Assembly (NCBI GenBank): GCA_027315165.1
Contig: DAHUYN010000006.1
Coordinates: 1 to 64,000, forward strand
Origin: Thermoplasmata archaeon
GTDB lineage: Archaea > Thermoplasmatota > Thermoplasmata > Lutacidiplasmatales > UBA184
Direction: 5' to 3'
Length of the DNA stretch: 64,000 nucleotides
The notes under the pieces are model-generated. The model searched no databases. It was not told where the DNA came from and saw nothing but the letters and a program-made list of their open reading frames with translations. The position numbers and the translations under genes were made by a program. Below, piece after piece: positions 55,080 through 64,000 of this stretch (positions within the stretch are counted from its first letter, which is position 1; each line of letters opens with the position of its first letter).

Positions 55080-55511
55080 GTGCGCAAGCGGCTCGAGGAC
55101 GTCGAGGCGGCCGCGCAGCGCCGGAGCCGGGCGATCGAGAGCCCGCTGGACGTCCGCTGGCGGGGCGATGCGCGCTTCGTGCACCTCGTGGTCCGGAACC
55201 CGGCCCACCAGAGCCACTACGACGTCGTCTTCCCGGCGCACCCCACGCGAGAGCACGCCTTCTGCACGTGCGCCGACTTCGCCCGCCGTGGGCTCGGGAC
55301 CTGCAAGCACGTCGAGGCCGCCTGGCTCTGGCTCGAGGATCGGGCCGGCGACCGGTCCGAGCGGCCCGAACCGCCGTCGCAACGGGCCGTCTGGGACGAG
55401 GTCGACCGGCGGCAGCGGGCCCTCCCGCGCCTGCGGCTCCCCGCGCCGCTCGCTCTACGCTACCCGGGCGAGGCCTTGCTCACGCGACGGCCGAGCCCGG
55501 CCCGCCTCTAG
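55080..55511 (+). CDS. SWIM zinc-finger protein
   Basis: A 143-residue protein with a central SWIM domain: CTCADFARRGLGTCKH (CxC then CxH, about residues 62-77). A strand region (ARFVHLVVRNPAHQSHYDVVF) precedes it. The SWIM domain binds DNA or proteins; stand-alone SWIM proteins are found near helicases, but none is adjacent here. GTG start. Confidence 0.8.
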   Translation: MRKRLEDVEAAAQRRSRAIESPLDVRWRGDARFVHLVVRNPAHQSHYDVVFPAHPTREHAFCTCADFARRGLGTCKHVEAAWLWLEDRAGDRSERPEPPSQRAVWDEVDRRQRALPRLRLPAPLALRYPGEALLTRRPSPARL

Positions 55512-55588
55512 GACACGACCGCCCGCGGTCCGGACGACCGTCGGGCGGGAGAAAGGGTTCGGGAGCGGCTCAGGAGAGCTTCGCCCGT

Positions 55589-57298
<1,710 letters not shown>

Positions 57299-57366
57299 CT
57301 CTCGTTCCTCTTCGTTCCCGGCCCCCGCTTGCGCGGGAGCTTGAGGCAGCCCACGAGGGCGGCCCT

Positions 57367-57375
57367 ACATTAACC
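57367..57375 (-). promoter_or_regulatory. TATA-like element of tes
   Basis: Minus-strand GGTTAATGTAGG predicts transcription from about 57345, leaving a leader near 47 nt. Confidence 0.4.
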
Positions 57376-57502
57376 ATCTGTCGTCAGGGCCGCTACAAAG
57401 ACGGGCCCCCGTGACGGTCTTTCGCACGGAGCGGCGAGCGACAACTCTCTCCTTACGCGCCGCTCGGGCGAGCGAGCCGCCTCCCTTAAGCCTCGCCCGC
57501 CG

Positions 57503-58147
57503 ATGCGGGACGCGATGGCCCGACGCAGTTCCCGCAAGGCGGCACCCCGCGCCCGGCGACCCCGCGCCCGCCCCGCCCGCGCCCGGCGCGGCCGGTCGGC
57601 GCCCCTCCCCCGGGCCCCCCGGGCGACGGCCCCGCCCGCGAGCTCGTGGAAGGGACGCGACAGCTCGCCGGTGCTCGAGCGGTACCCGACGAAGGAGGCC
57701 AACGCCCCGGTCGGCGCCGCCACGCCCGCGCCATCGGTGGCGAGGGCCGCTCGCCCGACGGGACCCTCGGTCACGGCGGCCCCACCGCCGGCCGTCGCCG
57801 CGGCCGTGCCGGGACCGGGATCGGTGGCGACCCCGACCCCCCCGAGGGGGTTGATCACCCTCGACACGGCGTTCGACGTCGACGGCTTCTCCCAGTCGCT
57901 TGGCGAGACCTCTCTCCGGGTCGTCGTCCCGCGCGAGGACCTGGTCGAGGTCCTTCGGCGCGTCACCGACTTCATGGGGTTCGGGATCTACGTCTACGCG
58001 CTCCGGGTCTACCCCGAGCCCGCCGAGACGCTCCGTCGGTTCGTCGTCGAGCTGCAACGGGTCGACTACTCCGAGGAGCGCCGGGCGTGGCTTCCGTTCG
58101 AGGAGAAGGGTGTGAGCGACTCCCCGTTCGGCCCCTCGTCAACGTAG
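57503..58147 (+). CDS. Hypothetical protein with long disordered N-terminus
   Basis: A 214-residue protein. The first ~115 residues are Arg/Pro/Ala-rich and surely disordered; the C-terminal ~100 residues (from LITLDTAFDVDGF to the end) have normal composition, with FMGFGIYVYALRVYPEPAETLRRFVVELQRV suggesting an alpha/beta domain. A CCTTAAG element at 57485 predicts a start near 57512, so the ATG at 57515 (MARRSSRK) may be the real one. The minus-strand ORF here (57365-58057) is its shadow. No function. Confidence 0.55.
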   Translation: MRDAMARRSSRKAAPRARRPRARPARARRGRSAPLPRAPRATAPPASSWKGRDSSPVLERYPTKEANAPVGAATPAPSVARAARPTGPSVTAAPPPAVAAAVPGPGSVATPTPPRGLITLDTAFDVDGFSQSLGETSLRVVVPREDLVEVLRRVTDFMGFGIYVYALRVYPEPAETLRRFVVELQRVDYSEERRAWLPFEEKGVSDSPFGPSST

Positions 58148-58195
58148 GCGACGCCGCCGACGGCGACCTAATGAGCCCCGGGCCGCTCCCGGGCC

Positions 58196-58402
58196 ATGGC
58201 CGAGAGCTCCGTCGTCGAAGGGGAGGTGCGCGCCCTCCGCCAGGAGGTCGCCGACCTCCGGAACGAGCAGCGGGAACTGCTCCGGGCCGTCGAGGAGATG
58301 TCCCGGACCTTCCGGGCCTTGGCGACGCAGCTCGGGATCGCGGGCGAACCGTACCAGCGTCGGTCCGGCGACACGAACCGGGAGCTCCCGGGGTTCGGGT
58401 AA
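58196..58402 (+). CDS. Small coiled-coil protein
   Basis: A 68-residue protein whose residues 8-48 form a heptad coiled coil (GEVRALRQEVADLRNEQREL, in part). A CTAATGA element is centred 26 nt upstream of the ATG, giving a leaderless mRNA. It sits before the M61 peptidase gene; function unknown. Confidence 0.55.
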   Translation: MAESSVVEGEVRALRQEVADLRNEQRELLRAVEEMSRTFRALATQLGIAGEPYQRRSGDTNRELPGFG

Positions 58403-58463
58403 GCCGGCGCGGCGCCGAGGGGCGTAGCGGCACCGCTATCCGCGCGGTCCGTAGAGGGGCGCG

Positions 58464-60242
58464 ATGGCGATCACCTACACGGTCCGGCCGGAAGCCCCTG
58501 CCACGCACCGCGCGAGCATCCTCCTCGAGGTGACCGGCGTCTCAGGGCCGTCGTTCGACCTCGTCCTCCCGTCGTGGGTGCCGGGCTCCTACCACATCCT
58601 TGACTACGCCAAGAACCTCGACCACGTCGCGGCCCGCGACGCCGGGACGAAGGCGCCGCTCGCGGTCACGAGGATCGACAAGGCCCGCTGGCGCGTCGCC
58701 CACGGCGGGGCCGTCGGGGTCGAGGTGACCTACTCGGTCTACGGTCACGGGCTCGTCACCGAGGGGTTCGACGTCACGGAGGAGCATCTCTTCCTCAACG
58801 CGGCGCTCGGCCTGCCGTACGTCGACGGCCACACGCAGGAGCCGCACGAGGTCGTCCTCCTTCTCCCGCCCGAGTGGCGGGCCTACACCGAGCTCGCGCC
58901 GGTCGGGATGCATCCCCCGAGGTTCCGAGCGAGCGACTACGACGAGCTCGTCGACGCCCCGATCGACTGCGGTCGGCCCGAGGAGCTCGGCTTCCACGCC
59001 GCGGGGATCCCGCACCGGATCCTGCTCTGCGGACAGGGCGGCAACTACGAGGCCCACCGGCTCGAGGAGGACCTCCGCCGCATCGCCGAAGCGACGGCGC
59101 GGCTCTTCGGCGGCCTTCCGATGCCGCGCTACACGTTCTTCTACCACCTCACCGACGTGCCGGACGGGGGGCTCGAGCACGCGAGCTCTTGCTCGTGCGT
59201 CGTCACAAGGACGGCGTTCCAGCCGGCGTCGAGCTACCAGCGCTTCCTCTGGCTGTCGAGCCACGAGTACTTCCACGCGATCAACGTGAAGCGGATCCGC
59301 CCCGCCGCCCTCCTCCCGTTCGACTACACCCGGGAAGCCTACACGAAGCTGCTCTGGGCGATGGAGGGGACGACCGACTACTACGGCCTCCTCCTGCTCC
59401 CCCGGGCCGGCCTCCTCTCTCCGGGGAAGTTCCTCGAAAAGCTCTCGGGCGAGGTCGTGCGCTACCTCGGGATCCCGGGCCGGCGCGCGCGCAGCCTCGA
59501 GGAGGCGTCGTTCGTCTCCTGGATCGACCTCTACCAGGCGACCGAGGAGACGAGGAACCGATCCGTCTCCTACTACCTCAAGGGGCTCCTCGTCTCCTGG
59601 GCGCTCGACCTTGAGATCCGTCACCGAACGGAGAACCGGGCCTCCCTCGACACGGGCTGGCGCGTGCTCTGGCAGCGGTTCGGCCAGCCGGGCGTCGGGG
59701 TCGGCGAGGAGGAGCTCCTCAGGACGCTCTCGGAGGCGGTCTCCCTCGACCTCGCGCCGTTCTTCCGACGCTTTGTCTCGGGCACCGAGGAGCTCGACTT
59801 CGCCGCCTACGCCCGCTTCGCGGGCCTCGAGCTCGGGCCGAAGCCGAAGACGCTCGGTCCCGAGGACGACGCGGAACCCGGCTGGCTCGGGGTCGAGCAC
59901 GAGACGCGCGACGGGCGCCTCCGTGTCACCGCCGTGCTCGACGACGGCCCGGGGCGCCGGGCCGGGCTCTCGCCGGGGGACGAGATCGTCGCGATCGACC
60001 GGAACCGGATCGCCCCCGAGGACCTCGGCAAGGCGCTCCGCCGCGCCCCGGCCGGCACCGAGGTCGAGCTGACCGTCTTCCGTCGCGGCCGCCTCGCCTT
60101 CGTCCGCGCGACGACGGGGATCGCGCCGCCCGAGAAGCTGCGGCTCTCTCCGTCGGCGACGCCCACCCCCCTCGAGCGAGCGATCTACGAGTCCTGGCTC
60201 GAAGCGAAGTGGGAGCCCCCGAAGCCAGCCGAGCCCGAGTAG
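58464..60242 (+). CDS. M61-family aminopeptidase with PDZ domain
   Basis: A gluzincin of the glycyl-aminopeptidase family. The zinc site is SSHEYFHAINVKRIRP (HExxH, about residue 265) with the third ligand Glu in WAMEGTTDYY, preceded by GGLEHASS, the family's substrate loop. An N-terminal beta domain (residues 1-160) and a C-terminal PDZ domain (GLSPGDEIVAIDRNRI, about 495-575) complete the standard layout; 592 residues. No signal peptide, so it is probably cytosolic. A CTATCCG element 26 nt upstream makes the mRNA leaderless. Confidence 0.93.
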   Translation: MAITYTVRPEAPATHRASILLEVTGVSGPSFDLVLPSWVPGSYHILDYAKNLDHVAARDAGTKAPLAVTRIDKARWRVAHGGAVGVEVTYSVYGHGLVTEGFDVTEEHLFLNAALGLPYVDGHTQEPHEVVLLLPPEWRAYTELAPVGMHPPRFRASDYDELVDAPIDCGRPEELGFHAAGIPHRILLCGQGGNYEAHRLEEDLRRIAEATARLFGGLPMPRYTFFYHLTDVPDGGLEHASSCSCVVTRTAFQPASSYQRFLWLSSHEYFHAINVKRIRPAALLPFDYTREAYTKLLWAMEGTTDYYGLLLLPRAGLLSPGKFLEKLSGEVVRYLGIPGRRARSLEEASFVSWIDLYQATEETRNRSVSYYLKGLLVSWALDLEIRHRTENRASLDTGWRVLWQRFGQPGVGVGEEELLRTLSEAVSLDLAPFFRRFVSGTEELDFAAYARFAGLELGPKPKTLGPEDDAEPGWLGVEHETRDGRLRVTAVLDDGPGRRAGLSPGDEIVAIDRNRIAPEDLGKALRRAPAGTEVELTVFRRGRLAFVRATTGIAPPEKLRLSPSATPTPLERAIYESWLEAKWEPPKPAEPE

Positions 60243-60251
60243 CGCGCCGGC

Positions 60252-61532
60252 CTAGGGGCGCCGCGCGAGCACCTTGCGGCCGTAGCGCCACTCGCCGTCC
60301 ATCGGATAGAGCCGACGCAGGCGCGTCGTCACCGTCGCGCCGATCGGCGGGGCCTCGCCGGGAGCGTCGGCGACCGGAAGGGTGACGCGAACCCCCTCCG
60401 AGAGCTCGAGAAGGACGACCCCGTAGCCGCCGCTCTCGGAGACGAGCGGGTCGAACTCCGTCGGCTGCGCGCCCGGGGCCACGACGGTCGCGGCGACGAC
60501 CGTGCCGTCCCGCGGCAGCGCGACGCGCGTGAGGCCGTCGACCGCCCGGCAGCGGCGGCAGAGCCCGCGGGGCGGGAAGGTGACCGAGGCACACCGCGAG
60601 CACCGCTCCCCTTCGAAGCGCCAGCGTGCCGGAAGGTTCTCGAGATACCGAGGTCTCGGGACGTAGGCCCCCTCCGAGACCGCCGTCGCAAGGTCGGGCT
60701 CGGACCGCGCGTCCCTCAAGAGCGTCGGGGGCGCGACCGGCTCCCATGCGCCGTTCCAGGCGACCGGGCCGCCCAGCCGAACCCCGAGGAAGTGAGTCGC
60801 CTCGACCCCGACGGTCGCGAGGATCCCTTCGCCGCCCGGCCCGAGCCGCTCGACGAGACGGCGGAGTCCCAGCGCCGTCGGGACCGTCGGCGCCGCTCCG
60901 AGGCCGACCGGAGCGGCCGGACTCGTCTCGGCGCTCGCCTCTGGCTGTTGTCGGCGCCAGGCGGAGAGAAGAACGGGGGGCGCCTCTCTCGCGACCAGCT
61001 GCAGCGCGAGGGCGCTCGACGGACTCGCGAGGCCGGTCGAGGCCGTCGCCGCGCGGCACCAGGCCTCCGCGTCGGGGGGATGGTGGGCCGCGTGACGACG
61101 TCCGCCGTGCTCCAACACCGAGAGCCCCACGCCCTCGGCGATCTCGAAAGCGACCCCTCCGGCCCCGCTCTCCGGATGCGCGGTCGCCGGCGTCGAGGGG
61201 TCGACGACCGCGACGAGCGCGCGGCCGTCGGAGGGCGCCCGGCTCGCGAGCGCGAGGGCCGCCGCGAGCGCGCCGGGCCCCTCCCCGTGGTGCCGCACCG
61301 CGACGTGAGGAACGCCGAGAAGCTCGGGCAGCGCGGCCTCCGCCTCGGCGTTGTAGCGGCCGACGAGGTCGAGCGCGACGACCGGTCCGGCGGCGCCGCC
61401 GGGGCGGTCGACGAGCGCTTCGAGCAGCTCGGCGGCGATCGTGACAGGGTCCTCGTCCGGCCCCTCGACCTCGAGAGCGCCGGTGCGCCAGCGGCTCCGG
61501 TAGGCGGTCCCGGCCACGATCGCCCGCGCCAT
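60252..61532 (-). CDS. Degenerate HMG-CoA-synthase-like domain fused to DUF35
   Basis: A 426-residue fusion. The N-terminal ~280 residues follow archaeal HMG-CoA synthase (GPDEDPVTIAAELLEAL is its early signature), but the region of the catalytic cysteine (LEFACKAG in enzymes) reads VRHHGEGPG, so the nucleophile is gone. From ERCSRCASVTFPPRGLCRRC a DUF35 zinc ribbon and OB-fold with TVVAATVVAPGAQP and PLVSESGGYGVVLLEL follow. In archaea HMGCS, thiolase and DUF35 form a channelled complex. Here a dead synthase domain fused to the linker lies 1 bp downstream of a thiolase, suggesting a scaffold. A true HMGCS should be elsewhere. Confidence 0.75.
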   Translation of the reverse strand: MARAIVAGTAYRSRWRTGALEVEGPDEDPVTIAAELLEALVDRPGGAAGPVVALDLVGRYNAEAEAALPELLGVPHVAVRHHGEGPGALAAALALASRAPSDGRALVAVVDPSTPATAHPESGAGGVAFEIAEGVGLSVLEHGGRRHAAHHPPDAEAWCRAATASTGLASPSSALALQLVAREAPPVLLSAWRRQQPEASAETSPAAPVGLGAAPTVPTALGLRRLVERLGPGGEGILATVGVEATHFLGVRLGGPVAWNGAWEPVAPPTLLRDARSEPDLATAVSEGAYVPRPRYLENLPARWRFEGERCSRCASVTFPPRGLCRRCRAVDGLTRVALPRDGTVVAATVVAPGAQPTEFDPLVSESGGYGVVLLELSEGVRVTLPVADAPGEAPPIGATVTTRLRRLYPMDGEWRYGRKVLARRP

Positions 61533-61533
61533 C

Positions 61534-62700
61534 TCAGGCCACCGAGAAGATCGTCACGGTCGCGCTCGCCCCCGAGCCCCCGACGTTGTGCGTGAGCGCT
61601 CGCTCCGCGCCCCGCACCTGGCGGGCGCCCGCCGCCTGACGCAGTTGTTGAAAGACCTCGTAGGCCTGGCTCGCCCCGGTCGCGCCGATCGGATGGCCCT
61701 TGGCCTTGAGACCCCCGTCCGGGTTGACGGGGAAGGCGCCGCCGAGCCGGGTGGCGCCGGAGTGTGTGAGCGCCGCCGCTTCGCCCGGCGCGGCGAAGCC
61801 GAGGTCCTCGAGCGCGAGGAGCTCGGCGATCGTGAAGCAGTCGTGCACCTCGGCGAACGAGATCTGTCGCCGCTCGAGGCCGGAGCGCCGGAACGCCTCC
61901 TCGGCGGCCCAGCGCGTGGCCGCGAGGCTCGTCAGGGACGGCCGCTCCTGCACGGCGAGGTAGTCCGACCCGGCCCCGGTCGCCGCGACGTAGACGGGCG
62001 TGTCGGTGTAGGCCCGGGCCCGATCCTCGCCCGCCAGGACGAGCGCGACGGCGCCGTCGGAGACCGGGCAGCAGTCCAGGAGCCGCAGGGGGTCGGCGAC
62101 GCGCGGGGAGGCAAGGACCTGCTCGACGGTCACCGGCTTACGGAACTGCGCGTTCGGGTTCGCGACGGCGTGGGCGTGGTTCTTCACCGCGACCTCCGCG
62201 AGCGCCTCGCGGGAGGTCCCGTACTCGTGCTGATGTCGCGAGGCCAAGAGCGCATAGACGCCCGCGAACGTGAGGCCGGCGAGCCGCTCCCACTCCGTGT
62301 CCCCCGAGACGCCCAGCCAGTAGCGGCGGCGGGTCGGCGTCGGGTCCGTCATCTTCTCGAGGCCGACGACCAGCGCCACGTCGGTGGCGTCGCTCTCGAT
62401 TGCCCGGACGGCGTCCCGGAGCGCGAACCCCGCGGAGGCGCAGGCGTTCTCGACCCGGGTCACGGGCGCGGAGACGAGGCCGGCCTCCTCCGCGACGACC
62501 GCGGAGACGTTGCCGAGCTGCCAGCCCGAGAACCCCAGCGTCCCGACGTACGCCTCCCGCACGTCGCTCGGGGCGAGACCCTTGTCGACGCTCGCGAAGG
62601 CGCCCGAGATCGCGGTCCGGAGGAGCGCCCGCGGTCCCTCTGCGAGGGCGCCGAAGCGCGTGTGGCCTGCGCCGACGATCGCTGCCCGCCGCCGACCCAC
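61534..62700 (-). CDS. Thiolase (SCP2-thiolase/archaeal acetyl-CoA acetyltransferase type)
   Basis: A 388-residue thiolase with an intact nucleophile: VENACASAG (Cys about residue 88). The His lies in KGHPIGATGASQ, and the family ends with LTHNVGGSGASATVTIF, the usual Cys-less archaeal version of the C-terminal motif. It catalyses acetoacetyl-CoA formation or acyl-CoA thiolysis. I trimmed the start to GTG 62700; a CTTTTATG element lies about 45 nt upstream. With the downstream HMGCS/DUF35 fusion it forms a two-gene operon. Confidence 0.9.
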   Translation of the reverse strand: MGRRRAAIVGAGHTRFGALAEGPRALLRTAISGAFASVDKGLAPSDVREAYVGTLGFSGWQLGNVSAVVAEEAGLVSAPVTRVENACASAGFALRDAVRAIESDATDVALVVGLEKMTDPTPTRRRYWLGVSGDTEWERLAGLTFAGVYALLASRHQHEYGTSREALAEVAVKNHAHAVANPNAQFRKPVTVEQVLASPRVADPLRLLDCCPVSDGAVALVLAGEDRARAYTDTPVYVAATGAGSDYLAVQERPSLTSLAATRWAAEEAFRRSGLERRQISFAEVHDCFTIAELLALEDLGFAAPGEAAALTHSGATRLGGAFPVNPDGGLKAKGHPIGATGASQAYEVFQQLRQAAGARQVRGAERALTHNVGGSGASATVTIFSVA

Positions 62701-62741
62701 GCTGCGCCCCCGAAGCCGCTTTACGCGCTCACTCCTGCGTC

Positions 62742-62749
62742 CATAAAAG
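62742..62749. promoter_or_regulatory. Shared TATA-like element between the thiolase and ubiX
   Basis: CATAAAAG (plus) / CTTTTATG (minus) lies between the divergent genes. It would place a start near 62719 for the thiolase and near 62772 for ubiX. Confidence 0.4.
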
Positions 62750-62764
62750 GGCGAGGCTGGGAAG

Positions 62765-63340
62765 CTGTCCGACGAACCTCCGATCGTCCTCGGCATCACG
62801 GGTGCGAGCGGCGCGCCGATCGCGCGGGCCGCGCTCGAGGCGCTCCACGAGGCCCGCGTGCCCGTCGCGCTCGTCGTCTCGAAGGGGGCCGTTCCCGTGC
62901 TGTTGGAGGAGTGCGGCGTCGGCGTCGAGGCGCTCGCCCCGCTCGCCTCCGTCGTCTACGACGACGGCGACCTCGCGAGCCCGATCGCCTCCGGCTCGCG
63001 CCGCACCCGGGCCATGGCGATCGTCCCCTGCTCGACGAACACGCTCGCCAAGGTCGCGCTCGGCCTTTCGGACACGCTCCTCACGCGGGCCGCCCAGGTC
63101 CATCTCAAGGAGCACCGCCCCCTGGTCCTCGTGCCGCGGGAGACGCCGCTCTCCGTCGTGGCGCTCCGCCACCTGACGACGCTCGCCGAGCAGGGGGTCG
63201 TCATCCTCCCGGCCTCGGGCGCCTACTACACGCATCCCCAGAGCGTCGACGACATCACGCGGTTCCTGGCGGGCCGCCTCCTCGACCACCTCGCGGTGCC
63301 GCACCGGCTCTACCGAGGGTGGCGCGAGGGGGAGGCGTAG
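62765..63340 (+). CDS. ubiX: Flavin prenyltransferase UbiX; start codon unclear
   Basis: Attaches a dimethylallyl group to FMN to make prenylated FMN, the cofactor of UbiD-type decarboxylases. IVLGITGASGAPIARAALEAL is the N-terminal FMN site, PCSTNTLAKVALGLSDTLLTRAAQVHLKE and RPLVLVPRETPLS the prenyl-phosphate part, and PASGAYYTHPQSVDDITRF the end; all standard. The ORF-track start (62858) is 93 nt too late, since the FMN motif lies upstream in frame. After the TAA at 62744 there is no ATG, GTG or TTG before this motif; a CTG at 62765 is used here. UbiD is not in the window. Confidence 0.88.
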   Translation: MSDEPPIVLGITGASGAPIARAALEALHEARVPVALVVSKGAVPVLLEECGVGVEALAPLASVVYDDGDLASPIASGSRRTRAMAIVPCSTNTLAKVALGLSDTLLTRAAQVHLKEHRPLVLVPRETPLSVVALRHLTTLAEQGVVILPASGAYYTHPQSVDDITRFLAGRLLDHLAVPHRLYRGWREGEA

Positions 63341-63341
63341 G

Positions 63342-63887
63342 ATGGTCGCGAGACGCCTCGCCGAACTGTTCCCGCTGCCGTTCGTCGCCGTCGTCGTCCT
63401 CCTCGTCGTGCTCATCTTTCTCACTCCGAACCTGCTCGTCGGCGGCTCGCCGGCCGCCGGGAGCCTCGCGACGCAGGCCCAGCTCCGCATCGACCTGCCC
63501 CCCGGGTCGACGACGCTCCACTGCTACGTCGAGGGGCTCTCCCCCGTCCGCTACGCGGTGATCTCGGCCCGCGTGGCCACGAATGTCTCGTGGCAGCCCC
63601 TTCCCGTCGTCGCGAACCTGACCTGGAGCAACGCGAGCTACGACACCGAGGTCCTCGCCGCCGCGTTCACGGCGGCCGGCTTCCCGGTCGCGGTCAACGT
63701 GAGCGCGACCTACATCGACTCGACCGGGACGGCGGTGACCTACTGGGGCCTCTACGAGTTCGACCTGCAGGGGACCACGCTCTTCACGGTCCCGCTCGAC
63801 CCGTCCCTGCCGAGCGTCGGCGCGACGCCGGTGGCGTCGCTCCCGTTCGCCCTCCTCCTCGCGACGGTGCCGCCGGGAGGACCCTGA
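63342..63887 (+). CDS. Membrane-anchored extracytoplasmic protein, unknown function
   Basis: A 181-residue protein with an N-terminal hydrophobic anchor (FPLPFVAVVVLLVVLIFL, residues 10-30) followed by a beta-rich domain with many Asn/Ser/Thr positions (NLTWSNAS, NVSATY), i.e. potential N-glycosylation sequons. Probably exposed on the outer face. The stop is shared with the next gene's ATG (TGATG). No family recognised. Confidence 0.6.
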   Translation: MVARRLAELFPLPFVAVVVLLVVLIFLTPNLLVGGSPAAGSLATQAQLRIDLPPGSTTLHCYVEGLSPVRYAVISARVATNVSWQPLPVVANLTWSNASYDTEVLAAAFTAAGFPVAVNVSATYIDSTGTAVTYWGLYEFDLQGTTLFTVPLDPSLPSVGATPVASLPFALLLATVPPGGP

Positions 63888-64000
63888 TGCGCCGGGCGCC
63901 GACGTTCGTCTTCTGGACCGCCGTCATCCTCGTGCTCGTCGTCGTCGAGCTCGCCGAGATCACGAGGCTGTTCACGCTGCCGATCCAGTCCGCCTTCGGC
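63887..64000 (+). CDS. Membrane protein, 3' truncated by window edge
   Basis: Only the first 38 residues are seen: a basic start and one hydrophobic helix (FVFWTAVILVLVVVELAEI). Its ATG overlaps the preceding TGA. Probably a partner of the anchored protein before it. Confidence 0.5.
   Translation, partial: MRRAPTFVFWTAVILVLVVVELAEITRLFTLPIQSAFG

Noticed and set aside
57365-58057. Minus-strand ORF opposite the hypothetical at 57503
   Set aside because: Arg/Gly-rich shadow; the plus-strand frame has a normal domain at its C-terminus and a suitable promoter.

Overview
The window is 64 kb of about 70 % G+C archaeal chromosome, densely coding, with no insertion sequences, prophage genes or CRISPR arrays. 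Diagnostic genes include a proteasome alpha subunit, membrane-bound LonB, a Pelota homologue, EF-1A next to S10, the S13-S4-S11-Rpo3 cluster, archaetidylserine synthase/decarboxylase, an MptD-type dihydroneopterin aldolase, TrmY, an MBF1-type regulator, and a radical SAM protein of the tetraether lipid synthase (Tes) type. Together with an FtsZ-like gene and bacterial-type uvrAC, topA (archaeal top6-independent type IA) and dnaJ genes, this points to a euryarchaeal lineage, most likely a high-GC member of Thermoplasmatota. That placement is inferred from gene content, not from a tree. Heme synthesis, acetyl-CoA synthetase and citrate synthase suggest a respiring, acetate- or acyl-using organism.

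Layout. 0-4.7 kb: hemQ(partial)-hemL-hemE-hemH plus a GNAT gene, every junction overlapping by 4 bp, which encodes a coproporphyrin-type heme route. 4.9-9.4 kb: an APH-family kinase, tRNA-Thr, a DoxX-like protein, then a minus-strand cystathionine gamma-synthase family gene, nadM and a small CxxC protein continuing down from lon. 9.4-14 kb: lonB, folD, a radical SAM gene and a tRNA-like element before psmA. 14-20 kb: uvrC and uvrA (overlapping) and a creatininase-family gene. 20-23 kb: topA and tRNA-Phe. 23-27 kb: an operon of a Cys-less thiolase-like protein, DUF35 and Acs. 27-30 kb: argF, MBF1, thioesterase and methyltransferase. 30-33.6 kb: EF-1A, S10, Asd, archaetidylserine synthase and MptD. 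33.6-41.8 kb: a GtrA fusion, citrate synthase, MFS, an Lrp/RAM protein, SAM hydrolase, DnaJ, an RsmC-like methyltransferase and a DPM-like glycosyltransferase. 42-45.7 kb: ribosomal/Rpo cluster and Pelota. 45.8-51 kb: MFS, an unknown His-rich protein, then a regulatory intergenic region with repeats in front of a double ribbon-helix-helix gene and an ftsZ-like gene, followed by trmY on the opposite strand. 51-60 kb: hypotheticals, a HAD phosphatase, a CPA antiporter, a SWIM protein, Tes and an M61 peptidase. 60-64 kb: a degenerate HMG-CoA-synthase/DUF35 fusion, a thiolase, ubiX and two membrane/secreted proteins (the last partial).

Three themes stand out. First, heme is made by enzymes of the coproporphyrin-dependent bacterial route rather than the Ahb route usual in archaea. 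Second, two separate thiolase/DUF35 loci each contain one partner that has lost its catalytic cysteine. Third, a tandem RHH regulator sits directly upstream of an FtsZ-family gene, with direct repeats at its own predicted transcription start, resembling the CdrS-ftsZ2 arrangement of haloarchaea. Many genes have a TATA-like element about 26 nt upstream of the start codon, suggesting widespread leaderless mRNAs; I used this to choose several starts.
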